A DNA stretch of 64,000 nt from CAZIKF01 sp964539825 (GTDB lineage: Bacteria; Muiribacteriota; UBA6191). The stretch is taken from the NCBI GenBank assembly GCA_964539825.1, contig CAZIKF010000028.1, positions 1-64,000 on the forward strand, in the 5' to 3' direction. A program made the position numbers and the translations under genes. The notes below the pieces were generated by a model. It had not been told where the DNA came from and made no database searches. It worked only from the letters and a program-made list of their open reading frames with translations. Below are positions 23,001 through 28,182 of this stretch, one piece after another (positions within the stretch are counted from its first letter, which is position 1; the number at the start of each line of letters is the position of its first letter).

Positions 23001-23216
23001 GAATCGTCCCCGGACCCTGTTGAAGTTCTCCTGGGAGGAAAAGTTCAGAAATTGCACGCAGGGGACCACCATACCTGTGCCCTGATGAACTCTGGTGAGT
23101 TAAAATGCTGGGGACTTGCTACAGGCGGAAGACTCGGGACAGGTCCAATTGGAGCCGAAGGAACCCCCAGGGCTGAACCAGTCCAGGGACTTAGTCTCCC
23201 AACTCCTCCCAACTAG
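5049..23216 (+). CDS. Giant secreted RCC1-propeller/PKD repeat protein (6055 residues)
   Basis: No close relative of known function. A signal peptide (ITAIISLLVIGSIHA) follows either ATG 5049 or ATG 5058; GGGGA just before 5058 slightly favours the latter. In order: a unique N-terminal region; two chitobiase/hexosaminidase C-terminal-like beta domains (about 6420-6930), each with a YTLDG motif; two duplicated domains of about 100 residues (6930-7575); a PKD-like domain; then eleven blocks of seven RCC1 repeats separated by one or two PKD-like domains of the SxDPNGDxLxxxW type. A typical blade reads VxQVSAGxxHTCALxxxGxV, then CWGxNxxGQLGxG, with two Cys per blade. The Cys pairs suggest disulfide-stabilised extracellular blades. 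The blocks are diverged in DNA, so this is old expansion. No sortase, autotransporter or type IX signal is visible at the C-terminus. Adhesion or large-scale binding is inference. Confidence 0.9.
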   Translation: MGNMGQIRHITAIISLLVIGSIHAVTTQSKEFLLTGLYTTQNLEIEKQLETLGLEKDVVAIFGLDSSKWKAWIKGSQRLPRRFTPLTQLLKGRGYWVVFDEESSPLDTLSLPLADASSIYVHSPGHVLVNFHLGKSIGAEEIFGSAALSTSDPSHILSVWGFDQATHSWRVYKPGGNDTTHQSLETISPGQPLLVKTAVAGLTIRPPGVTAEPLYLEGGAIYHKKGKKPRLTLRPLRKRDGNRLLPQFISENHFRLTDPGKKLSLRIQAYQPGGEIQDLRFSETINLEPSLLQKSRVLLSIDRIQRNSRFDKILQIPASRTSRRTFTLSANSPTGPRSEVSLTVDLPRSRVSGFGQVFHSLGRALSISGSSLESFLDSEQVQEIRVLVTGPNMSPIELMYQGFPSSGIIYVPFGPDRKFQVDFLDGFGDVVRRGELVININPSSGGSLIQIQPQPVDLPLPVLSISPFPGTFEQSQEVQLEAIGGTVVYTLDGTNPKDAGSGAFSSSEKVSFTLTRTTSIQAFSTDGSQKGGIYIFTFEQVAQSLPVLSTNQDPVNGVFLNGVHVNIETQTPGSTIFYTLDGSEPNDSSTTASAPFSLFFSQTTTLSLYAQNEAGARSDSQTVEYKVLSAPTQIATSLSFTDKDLDPQKISGRVTVTLPADLSNIDSFVLGYGLSPTIRIQNGLITTLTPIGSSITYDFPPGTTLPGGTTHLLIFAANAAGEASEGISTPLEDRFLPLANATGVTFTDVDINSGELEGTVIIEPANNESSLDSYSLYFADSAGNKLGSDPLAILLKTGQTLVYQVPAGTDLPGSAEFFAVYSQNSNGEVTEPVLSQIVDLFVDLTQINANAGTDQSVQVHSLVILNASNSNNPAQNPISFSWTLASKPKGSRSVLVDENSINPEIVPDLQGTYQLSLRVKDTITQLVSPADILEIEAVAASTGGTRIVDLSAGGHTCAISDRRELWCWGPNSDGQLGTGNRVSSHEPRRVPLPGPVKQVSTSFYHTCALDFDGVAYCWGDNSSGQLGDGTSVRRLLPTTVTGLGPAQSISAGNFFTCAVQSDGSTHCWGTGSSGQLGLGDFQPRAAPSKLFLEDMVSVTTGDYHACALGRYGFFWCWGEGASGQLGNGLTDRRILPTLAVPDSPRLRSLKAGDSFGCAITFEGEMGCLGRNGIGQLGQGHDQILPLGDKVSLPGLVEQMSPGSQHACAVLTGGDLYCWGSSDRGQLGIPGILSSYVPRKVEHLSNVSLVAAGNYHTCSVQNNGSVACWGHYDSGRLGLEVSENQSLPVTLPWFGAEGVSAPKAKVAPFVRSAPGDTRLFASATDPDSQNLTGSWRILSSPSGADATLLSTDGYLARLQTQTTGTFELLFQVTDGENYDREKVIVEILDLGERRDRVKDISAYKNTCAALENGEIRCWGPNSGSLGNDVLDPADYPRTVQGFTDAVQVSVGELRTCALHQGGLVSCWGSNSEGALGISSDAISSTTPLTLPLNNISQVEMGNLFSCALSQDGLVSCWGYGYAGQLGVGSKLATTQPVQVQALENVIQIAAGRDHACALTQDSRVLCWGEGNSGQIGYGSSIDRVLPGPVYLGENRPVFIDAQESYSCVVTESGKVLCWGFLPGGFSGAGGISNAYEAVMISGFSQVTQISAGKAHLCAINTEQELYCIGNNLSGQLGTGNFQGQSLPQKVPLKEPVSRVAAGDEHTCSLLQSGRISCFGKLTQIGPLAGENRSDPVTMPGFARNVSSAPVALAGPDRSGVIGDVFEFDGSRSYDLNGDSRQFHWSLAENPAGSSPVFQTSSMTAKLTADAPGDYKVLLEVSDGSLKGTDEVHISVSDTRGNDTGFLSASSHENTCFIQSNGALYCWSAGGGAVGWTEGTASDVPVPVSPTESFRDVSAGPSHACAVTQGKLIRCWGSNAYGQLGDGTLTTRDQPVTVLDIDDALDVRVGSYHTCALRESGNAFCWGWGGNGILGNGSAETSTSPVKVVGLENLFQISVGNEHSCALDRLGQVHCWGRGNNFRLGNGSSSHHFKPAPVGLPESVVELDSGSAHNCARTEQGTVYCWGLNTDFQLGTQDTSQLNPEPTVGVEQAKSIALGSNHSCAVLLNSQLSCWGLNSNGQLGDGLQTRGFPSRVQDLTSVHRAFAGNEHTCASLTDGRLACWGKSSAGQLGIGSLENRSTPHFHPAFKETGNLPPIADLGPDIQSTRGDIPLNLSRSRDPNGDTLSPKWTLLTSPNQSVATISSKGVLQTDFAGTYEVQLDLSDGEFQSSDLIRIYISEDSPVQRSPVQITASQATCVVGPEGELGCWGEGSSGMLGNGDENDRSFPVPVQTDGKVRQVSLGTNFGCAVFRDGSANCWGNNSNSQLGDGTSQKRLLPVTVANLTKLRQVSTGAFHSCALHAAGTVSCWGFGGSGRLGNGFSASSPTPVEVLDLESVRQINGGLGHTCAMLQSGEVYTWGQGSQGGLGNNSSEHQNRPVPVIGLPSPARTLSCGDKFGCALLSDGSIYCWGSGTNGRTGQGNTNHILTASKVETLPVMAQVSTGLSHACAVSQEGGVYCWGRNDHGELGIEPTGDRLEPVRAQLEEPALGIAVGDHHSCAVIESGEIRCWGRGSNGELGHGRNIEIQPQPQKILRLGVGEPVLLARISIPGSPNAEEIHLDSSYSILTESTTYLWQILSSPANSDSSLTQTTSPASQLHNSRPGDYRIGLSLQDASQISTDTIEFRVPIVVNAGPNRTVVAEMTVPLDGSESTQPQNSDISYLWEIPQKPAGSTVTVLSPNSLVTTFQADTPGFYQLKLTAAKGTQLQTDSFWVQALSSDTAARRPLAMDSWDTTCVVYDTGELGCFGEGGSGQLGRGSTVDSTIVTPVSNLTDFIQVATGEDHTCAVAQRGKVYCWGDNHAGQLGDGTSTQSLVPVTVLMPLPALEVKSGRDFSCALSQNGRVFCWGANTNFELGLGYSGNQQTAQPVALEEPAIEITVGLSHACALVKDGQIRCWGKGTKGQLGNGSILVSRHPVPIEVEGTRFTQVDAGTNHTCALSESGRVWCWGNNANFQLGHLGSSDQPVPSMIPDLKEIFRISMGTLHSCAMDQYGSAYCWGTNSSGQLGNGTTQNSATPNRVDTLVPVAAISAGNLHSCALLQNGMIQCWGSQSSGRFGNGLSSGTSTTPVTASGFLPLSYLPPVPKIFPFSPVFGEVVLDGSKSQDPRFLGLDYSWSLDVLPGGASSDLSNPTSSITGKQTNLSGTYGLSLSVDNGTASNTREISFEVPLKVEIGRNRSVGVDNPVELYAFSIADPQGDQLSYSWSLNSVPQQSTAQLSNSAGTTNSFIPDASGTYQVEVSAFISNQSTSDSILITAVATDLRPAPAVDIVAGESDTTCELLQNGSVRCWGIGERIGDGDSQDREHPTAVLNISSAIQLSSGTRHNCAVLEDGGVNCWGHNGKGRLGDGTSTDSTSPVSVIDLPSALRVAAGDDFTCSIDHAGNAWCWGGNVDGQLGDGSTTDSLEPVRVQNLPPVKDITASEENSVCALSVDESVYCWGSGNSGQLGNGSSSDLNLPGPVQLPGAGVQKIALGLKLGCALHHSGEVSCWGNSTFLGTSLVTGNLPQLVEGLDQIIDIDVSTHSCAVRSDGDLFCWGQHNDVGQQGTEDLISRLIPTKVPGIRNVSKVAVSRYHTCALLRDGQTWCFGKYGYNLARAVGSTTHFRPTAGDNLGPSFNASPVAYTGPDLNLALGVIPLDGTLSFDPNADPLNYSWEILSSPAQSSASITQETESKTNFEADIAGTYLVQLNLTDSSGNTDSDQLSIQATNSSIPGVISLSARSRACAALSDGQVICWGQNSRPTGLTPGWKTLPGTTKQVSVGNSHSCALQQSGEVWCWRDNARGKLGDGTTNSRESAAPVTSINNAVAVSAGNDHTCVLLSDGKVQCFGTGSSGEMGNGLLVSTNSNPTFVNNLKNIVQLSSGERFSCALDVQGVVRCWGYGATGRLGQGNSTATRTLPVLSGNPNEPVVQISSGLNHSCAVQRNGQVRCWGNNANGRLGNGALVNSLEPVIVPGLVEMIQVSTGRTHTCALQRNGNVFCWGSGANGELGNADFNDHHLPVQVQNLPPAKLIIAGDYISCALSEDTQVFCWGKGADGQLASGLFSDSYQPQSSTILQRGHNNLPQVSAGLDFNSYPGVIHIPGIVLAPGKDQTQLEWELLSQPPLSKATLSAGIDARIELREAIEGTYVLQLKATNGSGIVTDSVVIEVAPEENGIVDFSVWNQTCVLRIDGSPHCFGSGFFDTSGNPSQLPETTLVQISRGSAFSCAVGEDGGVYCWGDNSQGQLGDGTRNTSTTPYQTLSPQQILQVSAGGQHACAIKHSGEVLCWGANGSGQLGSGDYVRATSAALVPGIHNAIQVSAGEAHTCAVLVDGDLACWGKGSFGRLGVGMSSTPSTMPVPVYPPLEEVVQVSCADEHTCARTRSGEVYCWGRNSDGRLGTGNLQNQPVPTRVIHLPEISHISAGGNHTCAMSATKEALCWGLGSSGQLGVGDLNSSNIPLAVHNLSPVGLIEAGQEYTCALQGDGVLKCFGTATDQRLGSGISGISNLPVEASPYQHAASLPPIAHAGVDQRVSHARLDPTHRPGSVFLDASQSYHPGGTTLTYQWTRVAPSSGASTHISSPASVRTAVSWQEDGVYTFKLTLNDGQSLATDEVTIQSDDSLFAPPGPIALDTHRHTCIVLESGEINCFGLGNSGQLGNGLNLSIPSLVKTSATRSIVQVATGNSHTCAVDETGFHVSCWGNGSAGRLGQGVIASSLLPVDVNPAFGFPVRQISAGDEHTCVLLANEEVHCWGRGTSGQLGNRELSNQQSPVLVKNLNGTRKISSGGLFTCALNHDGRISCWGTNSYGELGDGGVHSFRNYAAHVREDLKARDLSCGKSFCCALTVDGEVKCWGRGNKGQLGGGLSLSSSAEPVRVRWLNGVDEISAGSEHACARKQGRVTCWGRGTEGQLGTGGLKNHLTPVQVHGIETAATITTGESHSCALLQSGEIYCWGGSENGESGTGNRQNLTPSIVKGFPAVANTAPIARLAPIPTLRTAESVKLDARDSFDPNSDTLLAQWSLSSVPANSQATITPSADLSAEFIPDLPGSYLVHLMVSDGEKASSIVQEITVTSTITLKSAPLDLSADKHACAVMSNGELICWGKGDSGQLGNGFHDNSSTPVRVIGLGEVIQVSAGASHTCAVSRDGTAHCWGSNSGGKLGDGTSTTRTTPVTVSTVGETLREVSVGETHSCGLSSNGKVYCWGRGSSGQIGNNSILDSAQPALVEGISDAIQVAAGAYHNCALRANGTASCWGWNGTGQLGIPISIRQSQIPTTVPDLSDGISIQAGNYHTCVLFKDGVVECFGHVSQGILGNGNLVSTTHTLQMVLSGENFKRISSGFDHNCALNTDGEAFCFGNNNNGQLGLDGEFSSFIPRRVESERIFTRIAAGSQFTCALQKQGKIFCWGSNQSGELGFGSKLNTRAPGLSLPLDGVQNTRPVAHAGNGRRVQLGVVELNGSRSYDPNGDALSFSWTILSSPANSVAQILFPSSVETDLAVDLEGAYHIRLEVTDGELFDQDDIRFDASILTNSSNASLVTTSRLSPSKQSTQTPNHPPVAVAGNDLRASVAYLDGSRSIDPEGEQLNFQWSLLNSELFEEAAILDSFNSKARFQAFQPGTYLVELQVSDGEFFSIDSLEIEVPPPSEVLEFSLSSHSCALREDGKTFCWGPGARGQLGNGLKIDQLVPSGVQFSGFFQQVSVGALHTCAIDNYAEIWCWGENMYGALGTGDRLSSPIPVPASLSQGALQISAGRTHTCALLEDNTLHCWGVVSAAEPEPSAMPASPIPMYGTGAFQSILSSQNYICAEQTSGELNCWDSIEPGIQPRVIDSSPNHGKLFAGTSGICSLGENGAVSCLDLQLGKWENSTTLPGAVELAIGSAHICARTLDGKVYCFGQGSNFELGHENLESSPDPVEVLLGGKVQKLHAGDHHTCALMNSGELKCWGLATGGRLGTGPIGAEGTPRAEPVQGLSLPTPPN
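7890..23213 (+). repeat. Eleven blocks of seven RCC1 repeats (77 blades)
   Basis: By hand count each block has seven repeats of about 50 residues, the number needed to close one RCC1-type seven-bladed propeller. Approximate blocks: 7890-8930, 9234-10280, 10575-11616, 11898-12950, 13515-14578, 15135-16170, 16482-17515, 17805-18830, 19158-20225, 20520-21590 and 22218-23213. The first blade of most blocks is divergent in its opening strand but usually keeps both Cys. Blades three to five of the last block have lost the GQLG turn. The gaps hold PKD-like domains, two of them in tandem after blocks 4, 5 and 10. Confidence 0.85.
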
Positions 23217-23298
23217 AAAATCCATTTCGAGTCGGGGCCGCATCAGTATTTGCTCGTTTGGTATGCAATGGCCACGTACAAGTTAAAATTTTCTTTAG

Positions 23299-24276
23299 TC
23301 AGGTTAACAGCTTCATCTTGATCTCATCGAGGGTGAGGCGTTCCTTCTGAAGTTTTCTGATTGCAATGGCCCTTTGAAGCATGGATGGATCAAAAAGCTG
23401 GTACCCTGAATCAGTAGTCTTCGCAACTTCCATCAAACCAGACTTTACCCAGTGACGGATGGTTGGCGGTGACTCACCGGCCAACTTCCCCAATTTGCCG
23501 ATCCGAAGAAGATCCAAACTCGCCCAACCCAAGGAGTTTGAGTTTCCATCTAGTTTCTCCAAGATTCGATCCAGGGCTTCCTCTACATCTTCCGCTATAA
23601 GACGAAGCTGGGCTTCATAACTCTCCCCTTGAGAATTCTCAACCTGGGAGTGGAGATAAGCCCCACGTCTATGCTCACCGAAACTTGCGGGTGGATAACC
23701 TTCCAAAAGTAGCTGCAAATTCATTACAAGACGGGCTGTGAGACCGTTGACGCTTGAAAAGGGAGAAATCCAGTGGAGCCTCTGATGAATCCATACCGCG
23801 GTTTCCAGGGGATGAGAATGGTGCGCGATTTCAGCGGGTGAAACCATATCTGAAATGAAATCAGGTATTTTGCGATAGTCAGGCGCTTCTTCCGATAAAC
23901 AAGACTTTGGGGGAGAGACACGATATTTTCCGGCATTCTCGTCTTCAATCCCCCTGAGTAGGATTTCGTTGATTTTGATCAAGTCCTTTTCGATGATCCT
24001 CTTTCTTCCTCCGTGAACAAGTCCATAGATCCAATCAATGGCCTTGGCGTGATTTACGATTCGTAGATGATCCATTAGAGGCTTGGAGTCAACCGTCAGC
24101 CCTTTTTCAAGTACGAGTCTAACCTCATCAAGGGTGAGTGAGTTCCCTTCAAGGGAGTTGCTCGCCCAAGTAAACTCCAGGCGAAACGCCCCTTCAGTAC
24201 TTTGGGTTAACTCCTCTGAATGCGGGCGATAAGCGTCCAGGAGCAGCATTTTCTCTGAAATCACTTGAAGGTTCAT
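23299..24276 (-). CDS. Fic-family protein with degenerate active site and C-terminal MerR-like HTH
   Basis: Fic proteins transfer AMP or similar groups to proteins using HPFxxGNGRxxR. Here the matching segment reads SPFSSVNGLTAR (after RLHWI): the catalytic His is Ser and the Gly and Arg of the GNGR core are lost. The N-terminal inhibitory motif is intact (SNSLEGN, matching SxxxEGN), so the overall Fic fold is recognisable. The C-terminus (about the last 70 residues) resembles a MerR-type winged HTH with a GKLAGESPPTIRHWVKSGL segment. I start at the ATG at 24276 (325 residues). A longer frame reaches 24423, but its extra residues do not look like the family and would run through the palindrome at 24285-24310. 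A DNA-binding regulator built on a dead Fic fold is my preferred reading; a decayed gene is the alternative. Confidence 0.7.
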   Translation of the reverse strand: MNLQVISEKMLLLDAYRPHSEELTQSTEGAFRLEFTWASNSLEGNSLTLDEVRLVLEKGLTVDSKPLMDHLRIVNHAKAIDWIYGLVHGGRKRIIEKDLIKINEILLRGIEDENAGKYRVSPPKSCLSEEAPDYRKIPDFISDMVSPAEIAHHSHPLETAVWIHQRLHWISPFSSVNGLTARLVMNLQLLLEGYPPASFGEHRRGAYLHSQVENSQGESYEAQLRLIAEDVEEALDRILEKLDGNSNSLGWASLDLLRIGKLGKLAGESPPTIRHWVKSGLMEVAKTTDSGYQLFDPSMLQRAIAIRKLQKERLTLDEIKMKLLT

Positions 24277-24284
24277 AATTAAAG

Positions 24285-24310
24285 TGTAAAGCGTAACGTT
24301 ACACTTTACA
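24285..24310. promoter_or_regulatory. 26-bp near-perfect palindrome, likely operator
   Basis: Two 13-base halves, TGTAAAGCGTAAC and GTTACACTTTACA, are complementary except at one position. The centre is between 24297 and 24298, and the right edge of the reverse-strand Fic/HTH start codon lies only 9 bases away. The site probably overlaps the promoter of that gene and also lies upstream of the divergent gene at 24539. Autoregulation by the HTH-bearing Fic protein is an inference from position. Confidence 0.6.
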
Positions 24311-24538
24311 ATTGTGAGTTTTCGGCCTGAGGTGACTTCGATACCTGACAGGACTCTGGCCTCATGAAACCAAAGGAAGGACCCCCAACCAGCCCAACTT
24401 TTCCCAAAACGGGTGGGACACACTTTGTGCCTGTGAAATACATTTATTCTCTATCCTATCTTCCTTCCTCAAACATTAAATTCATACAAAAATGATCCGA
24501 TATAGGCTGAAAGTGTATGGCTTTTTCCGGAGTTTGCC

Positions 24539-27295
24539 ATGAAATATAAGGTTCGATCATTCTTTTCTTATTTCCTTCATCTGTACCTTCTTCTGTGGTT
24601 GCACACCATCCATGTCCAGGCGGCGAATACCGCGAAATGGGTTACAGGAACTAATCTCCACGCACGCGCAGGCAGTGTTTCCCGTGATGGGAAAATCCTG
24701 GCTTACGTACGCGATAAGGAGAGTAGTTCTGAGATGTGGATCAAATACCTCAATGACACCGGGGGCGGCGTAAAGATTTTTGAAGCCACCGGTACAATTG
24801 AATTGCCACACTGGTCACCTGGTAGAAAGTTTCTAGTATTTGGAGTTAAAGATGATGGTATGGGAAGGATCTATCGAAAGAATTTGGCCACGAACGACCC
24901 CCCGATAGCTTTAACCAAAGCAGGGATCAATTGTTTCCATCCGACGATTTCACCAGATGAATCCCAGATCGCCTATGACTCAGACGAGAGCGGAAATTTT
25001 GATATCTGGACCATGAATCTCAAGACATTTGAAAAGAGGCAGATCACCAACTACCGAAACCATGATTTCTATCCAACCTTTTCACCTGACGGAAAATCCC
25101 TTGCCTACACCAGCTTTCGGAACGAAACTTTCCATCTCTTTTTGAAGGACTTGACGATCAACGGTTCCAGACCTGTCCAACTCACACAGGGGGAAATGAT
25201 CTCAGCACATCCCGCGTTTTCTTTAGATGGACAGGGAATCTATTTTGACTCCAATCTTAATGGTGAAAATCAGATCTTTTTCCTCAACCTTCACAACTAC
25301 TCTATGTACCAGGTTACGGAAGGGGAGCTTAAGGCAAAGTACCCGGTTATGGGTTCTGGAGTCCTGGTATTTGAAGCGGAAGAAGCTGGAGTCAGAGGCG
25401 TTCGAATGCTTAGCTTAAATGAGAAAGCTCGAAACCGATGGAAAAAGGAATCCCCCCCGGTTGAATTTGAGGATTCACAGCCTCAGCCCGTTCAAGCTCA
25501 GTTAGTCAATGATTCTGAAGACTTCGAGAAGGACCTGAGCCTGATCAGAATCGAAAAGGATCAATTGATAAAAAATCCCGCGCTGCCTACAACCCAATTC
25601 GAAGAAGCTGATTTTAATCTTAATTTTACTCAGAAGGAGCCCGGGCAAGAAGGTATTCTGGTAGGCCATGGAGAGGCAACCAAATCTCCTTTTTCACCCG
25701 CGCGCGCCAGTACTGAGCGTACTTACCCCACACCTCTGCAAAAACTGCGCGATACCATGGCTATCGGCCCCGAAATAGTCTCTAACCGTGTGGACCCAGT
25801 GATCCAGTCCCGGGAATTTCCCGCCATACTCAATTCAAAAGTTGAAGCGAAAAAGCACGAAACTGGGGAAAGCCGGGTCCTGGAGGAGTTTTATCAACCG
25901 CGGATACCTGAAGCCGTTCGAGCCACCTTACCAGCGAATGGGACCCGATCGGTAGCACTCTTCCATCCTATCAGCCTCATATTCAAACGGGAGCTGCAAA
26001 AAGGGGAAGAAGGATACCTACAGGCAAAGATCTATGCGGATGGAAGAGAGATCCCCGTCCAGTCTCATTACCAGAAGTCCCACCAGCGCATTGATCTCAT
26101 TCCACAGGAATCACTGCAACCTGGGACCCAGTACCGTGTAATCGCGGGACAGGCAGCATTTGAGTTTTCCACCGAGGGGGCAAAACTACAACTTAGCTCT
26201 ACCGGAAAAAAAGGATCCATCAGACCTGTTATGAATGCGCCCAGAGAAGCCAGATCTTTCAAAATCGCAAGGGTTTTCCCACGCCACCAGTCCCGAAACA
26301 ATAAAGTTCACGCACCTATACGAATTCGGTTCTCCTCGGAGATTGATCCAGATACCATCCATGCATCAACGGTGGCTATTTATATGGATGATCAGCTTAT
26401 CCCTGGAGAGCTTACATTTGAAACCAATGATCGAGAGCTTTCTCTCAAGCCCTATCGGAACCTGCAAGAAGCCGGAGTTTATGAAGTTCGAATTGACTCC
26501 ACCCTGCGATCAAAAAACGGGAGTCAGCTTGAGGGGCCGAAAAACTGGAAATTCAAGACCGAACATTTTACTCCGTTTCTGATTGAAAAATTTCCCCATT
26601 CAGTCATGGACTCAGTGGACGGAGTGCTCACCCTGGAGCTCAATCGTGAGGCAGATCCGGGATCCATTCGCTCTGATGAGTTCTTTCTACAGGGAGAGAG
26701 TTTTCAGTACAAGGGTCGCGTAGATTTACACGATGGGGGTAAAAAGCTCGTCTTTAAGCCGCACCAAAGAATTCCCGATCAACAAGAATTCCAGTTCTAC
26801 GTCTCCCCCAACCTCAGGGACCTGGACGGCAACAACTTACAAAACAACAAAACTGTTTCTATTGCCGCAAGATTCAGCACCAAGAGCCTGGGAACCAGAA
26901 CCCTGGCTCGCGCAAGAGAATATTTCCCAAGAGACCGAAATCCCCAGGCCGGCGGCGAAGAATTTTACCCCGTTCTCGAGAACTTCTCACGCAAGGGATA
27001 TATCCAGAGCAAGGAGCCTATACATATTAAGGACACACAGCGAACTCCAAGCCGCTACCAGGTAGCGCGATGGGTGGAGGAATCCCTGAGTTCAGTTCCC
27101 CGCATGAACGCAGAGGACAAAAAAGCCTTAAAAGATCTGATTCATGCCTATAGGGCGGAACTGCGAAATCTCGGGGTGGATCTCAATAAGTGGTCAGGTC
27201 AAATTGAAGGTTCCCGCCGCTCCAGCCAGCGTCCGGTCAACCGCTTTAGCAGGCAGGCAGCCAACGACTTCGTTTCCAGAGGCCGCCGACTCTAG
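24539..27295 (+). CDS. Exported TolB-like (PD40) and SbsA Ig-like domain protein
   Basis: 918 residues with an N-terminal signal peptide ending near VQA (residues 1-28). Residues about 45-290 hold TolB/WD40-like PD40 repeats with the motif HPTISPDESQIAYDSD and related FSPDGKSLAYTS units, forming a beta propeller. Residues about 455-785 hold SbsA/Big_5-like Ig domains, marked by IRFSSEIDPDTIHASTV and LELNREADPGSIRSDEF. The C-terminal 120 residues are basic and unrecognised. It is not in a tol-pal operon, so it is unlikely to be the TolB colicin-tolerance protein. A periplasmic or surface binding role is inferred. It has its own upstream region next to the palindrome and a possible terminator just downstream. 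Confidence 0.7.
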   Translation: MKYKVRSFFSYFLHLYLLLWLHTIHVQAANTAKWVTGTNLHARAGSVSRDGKILAYVRDKESSSEMWIKYLNDTGGGVKIFEATGTIELPHWSPGRKFLVFGVKDDGMGRIYRKNLATNDPPIALTKAGINCFHPTISPDESQIAYDSDESGNFDIWTMNLKTFEKRQITNYRNHDFYPTFSPDGKSLAYTSFRNETFHLFLKDLTINGSRPVQLTQGEMISAHPAFSLDGQGIYFDSNLNGENQIFFLNLHNYSMYQVTEGELKAKYPVMGSGVLVFEAEEAGVRGVRMLSLNEKARNRWKKESPPVEFEDSQPQPVQAQLVNDSEDFEKDLSLIRIEKDQLIKNPALPTTQFEEADFNLNFTQKEPGQEGILVGHGEATKSPFSPARASTERTYPTPLQKLRDTMAIGPEIVSNRVDPVIQSREFPAILNSKVEAKKHETGESRVLEEFYQPRIPEAVRATLPANGTRSVALFHPISLIFKRELQKGEEGYLQAKIYADGREIPVQSHYQKSHQRIDLIPQESLQPGTQYRVIAGQAAFEFSTEGAKLQLSSTGKKGSIRPVMNAPREARSFKIARVFPRHQSRNNKVHAPIRIRFSSEIDPDTIHASTVAIYMDDQLIPGELTFETNDRELSLKPYRNLQEAGVYEVRIDSTLRSKNGSQLEGPKNWKFKTEHFTPFLIEKFPHSVMDSVDGVLTLELNREADPGSIRSDEFFLQGESFQYKGRVDLHDGGKKLVFKPHQRIPDQQEFQFYVSPNLRDLDGNNLQNNKTVSIAARFSTKSLGTRTLARAREYFPRDRNPQAGGEEFYPVLENFSRKGYIQSKEPIHIKDTQRTPSRYQVARWVEESLSSVPRMNAEDKKALKDLIHAYRAELRNLGVDLNKWSGQIEGSRRSSQRPVNRFSRQAANDFVSRGRRL

Positions 27296-27317
27296 GGATT
27301 CTTTTTGAATCTTACCT

Positions 27318-27338
27318 CCCCTAGAAGGGGCCTATTTT
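27318..27338 (+). terminator. Possible Rho-independent terminator
   Basis: A 5-bp GC-rich stem (CCCCT/AGGGG) with the three-base loop AGA is followed by CCTATTTT. It lies 22 bases after the stop of the TolB-like gene and before the glycan operon. The stem is short, so termination may be weak. Confidence 0.45.
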
Positions 27339-27424
27339 AACAGGCTGACCCTTGCAGTTTGCGTTCCTGAAGAAACCTGATTTTGGCGCAATTTCTCCAT
27401 CTTGCCGATATTATATATAGGAAG

Positions 27425-28177
27425 ATGGTTAAGGATTCCTTTGACTTCAGAGATGTTTACCTGCTCGTACAAGCACGTATGAGATCTTCTCGTTTTCCTG
27501 GGAAGGTTCTGAAAAAGATTCACGACAAGACCCTTTTAGAGAATGTTCTCTTCGGTTTCCCGCGGGATCGAGTGTTGGTACTAACCACTACAGAGCCTGA
27601 GGACCAACCCCTCAGAGAATTTTGCGCCTCTCATGAAATTCAGTTTTTTGAAGGACCTGAGTCAGATGTATTTGAAAGATTTCATAGGGCGATCCAGAAA
27701 TTTGAAGCTAAATATTACATTCGAATCACGGGGGATAACCCTTGCCTTTACAGGGAATCCTTACCCATGATGATTAGTCTTTTGAGAGAAGAGGACTTGG
27801 ATTATAGCGTAGGCCATGAACTACCCATTGGGGGCGCTGCGGAAGCTTTCACGCGCCAGAGTTTTCTTCAGCAGAGTCAACTGGAGAGAAGTGCGCAACA
27901 GGTTGAGCACGTTACAGCAAAGTATTACTCACCTGATTCTTCTTTTCATTGGAAGCCTGTGAACTGTGGCTATGGTCATTTGAGAAAACTCCGGCTGACC
28001 ATCGACACCCCGGAGGATCTTTCCATGTTTCAAGCGCTTAGCAGGGTTATGAACACGGATCCCTGTACCCTTAGCTATGAATCTATTGAGAAAATCCTTA
28101 GTCATTCAGGAGACATCCTGGAACTGAATCGTGGAGTGCGGCAGAGAACCGTATATGATGTGGAATCCAAGAGGTAG
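27425..28177 (+). CDS. SpsF-like sugar nucleotidyltransferase
   Basis: Member of the cytidylyltransferase family that includes SpsF and CMP-nonulosonate synthetases, which activate a sugar with CTP. The nucleotide-binding start VQARMRSSRFPGKVL, the metal region RITGDNPCL and the segment EQVEHVTAKYY are the family hallmarks. I start at the ATG at 27425 (250 residues), because the family begins about ten residues before the QARM motif. A TTG at 27383 would add 14 residues. It is the first gene of a chain of overlapping genes for sugar modification. The exact sugar cannot be read from sequence. Confidence 0.75.
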   Translation: MVKDSFDFRDVYLLVQARMRSSRFPGKVLKKIHDKTLLENVLFGFPRDRVLVLTTTEPEDQPLREFCASHEIQFFEGPESDVFERFHRAIQKFEAKYYIRITGDNPCLYRESLPMMISLLREEDLDYSVGHELPIGGAAEAFTRQSFLQQSQLERSAQQVEHVTAKYYSPDSSFHWKPVNCGYGHLRKLRLTIDTPEDLSMFQALSRVMNTDPCTLSYESIEKILSHSGDILELNRGVRQRTVYDVESKR

Positions 28178-28182
28178 ATGAA

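Noticed and set aside
7890..23213. Regularly spaced repeats suggesting a CRISPR-like or satellite array
   Set aside because: Periodicity is about 150 bp, at protein level, in one open frame, with little DNA identity between units.
24277..24423. 49-residue N-terminal extension of the Fic-like protein
   Set aside because: It is read through the palindrome and does not resemble Fic N-termini.
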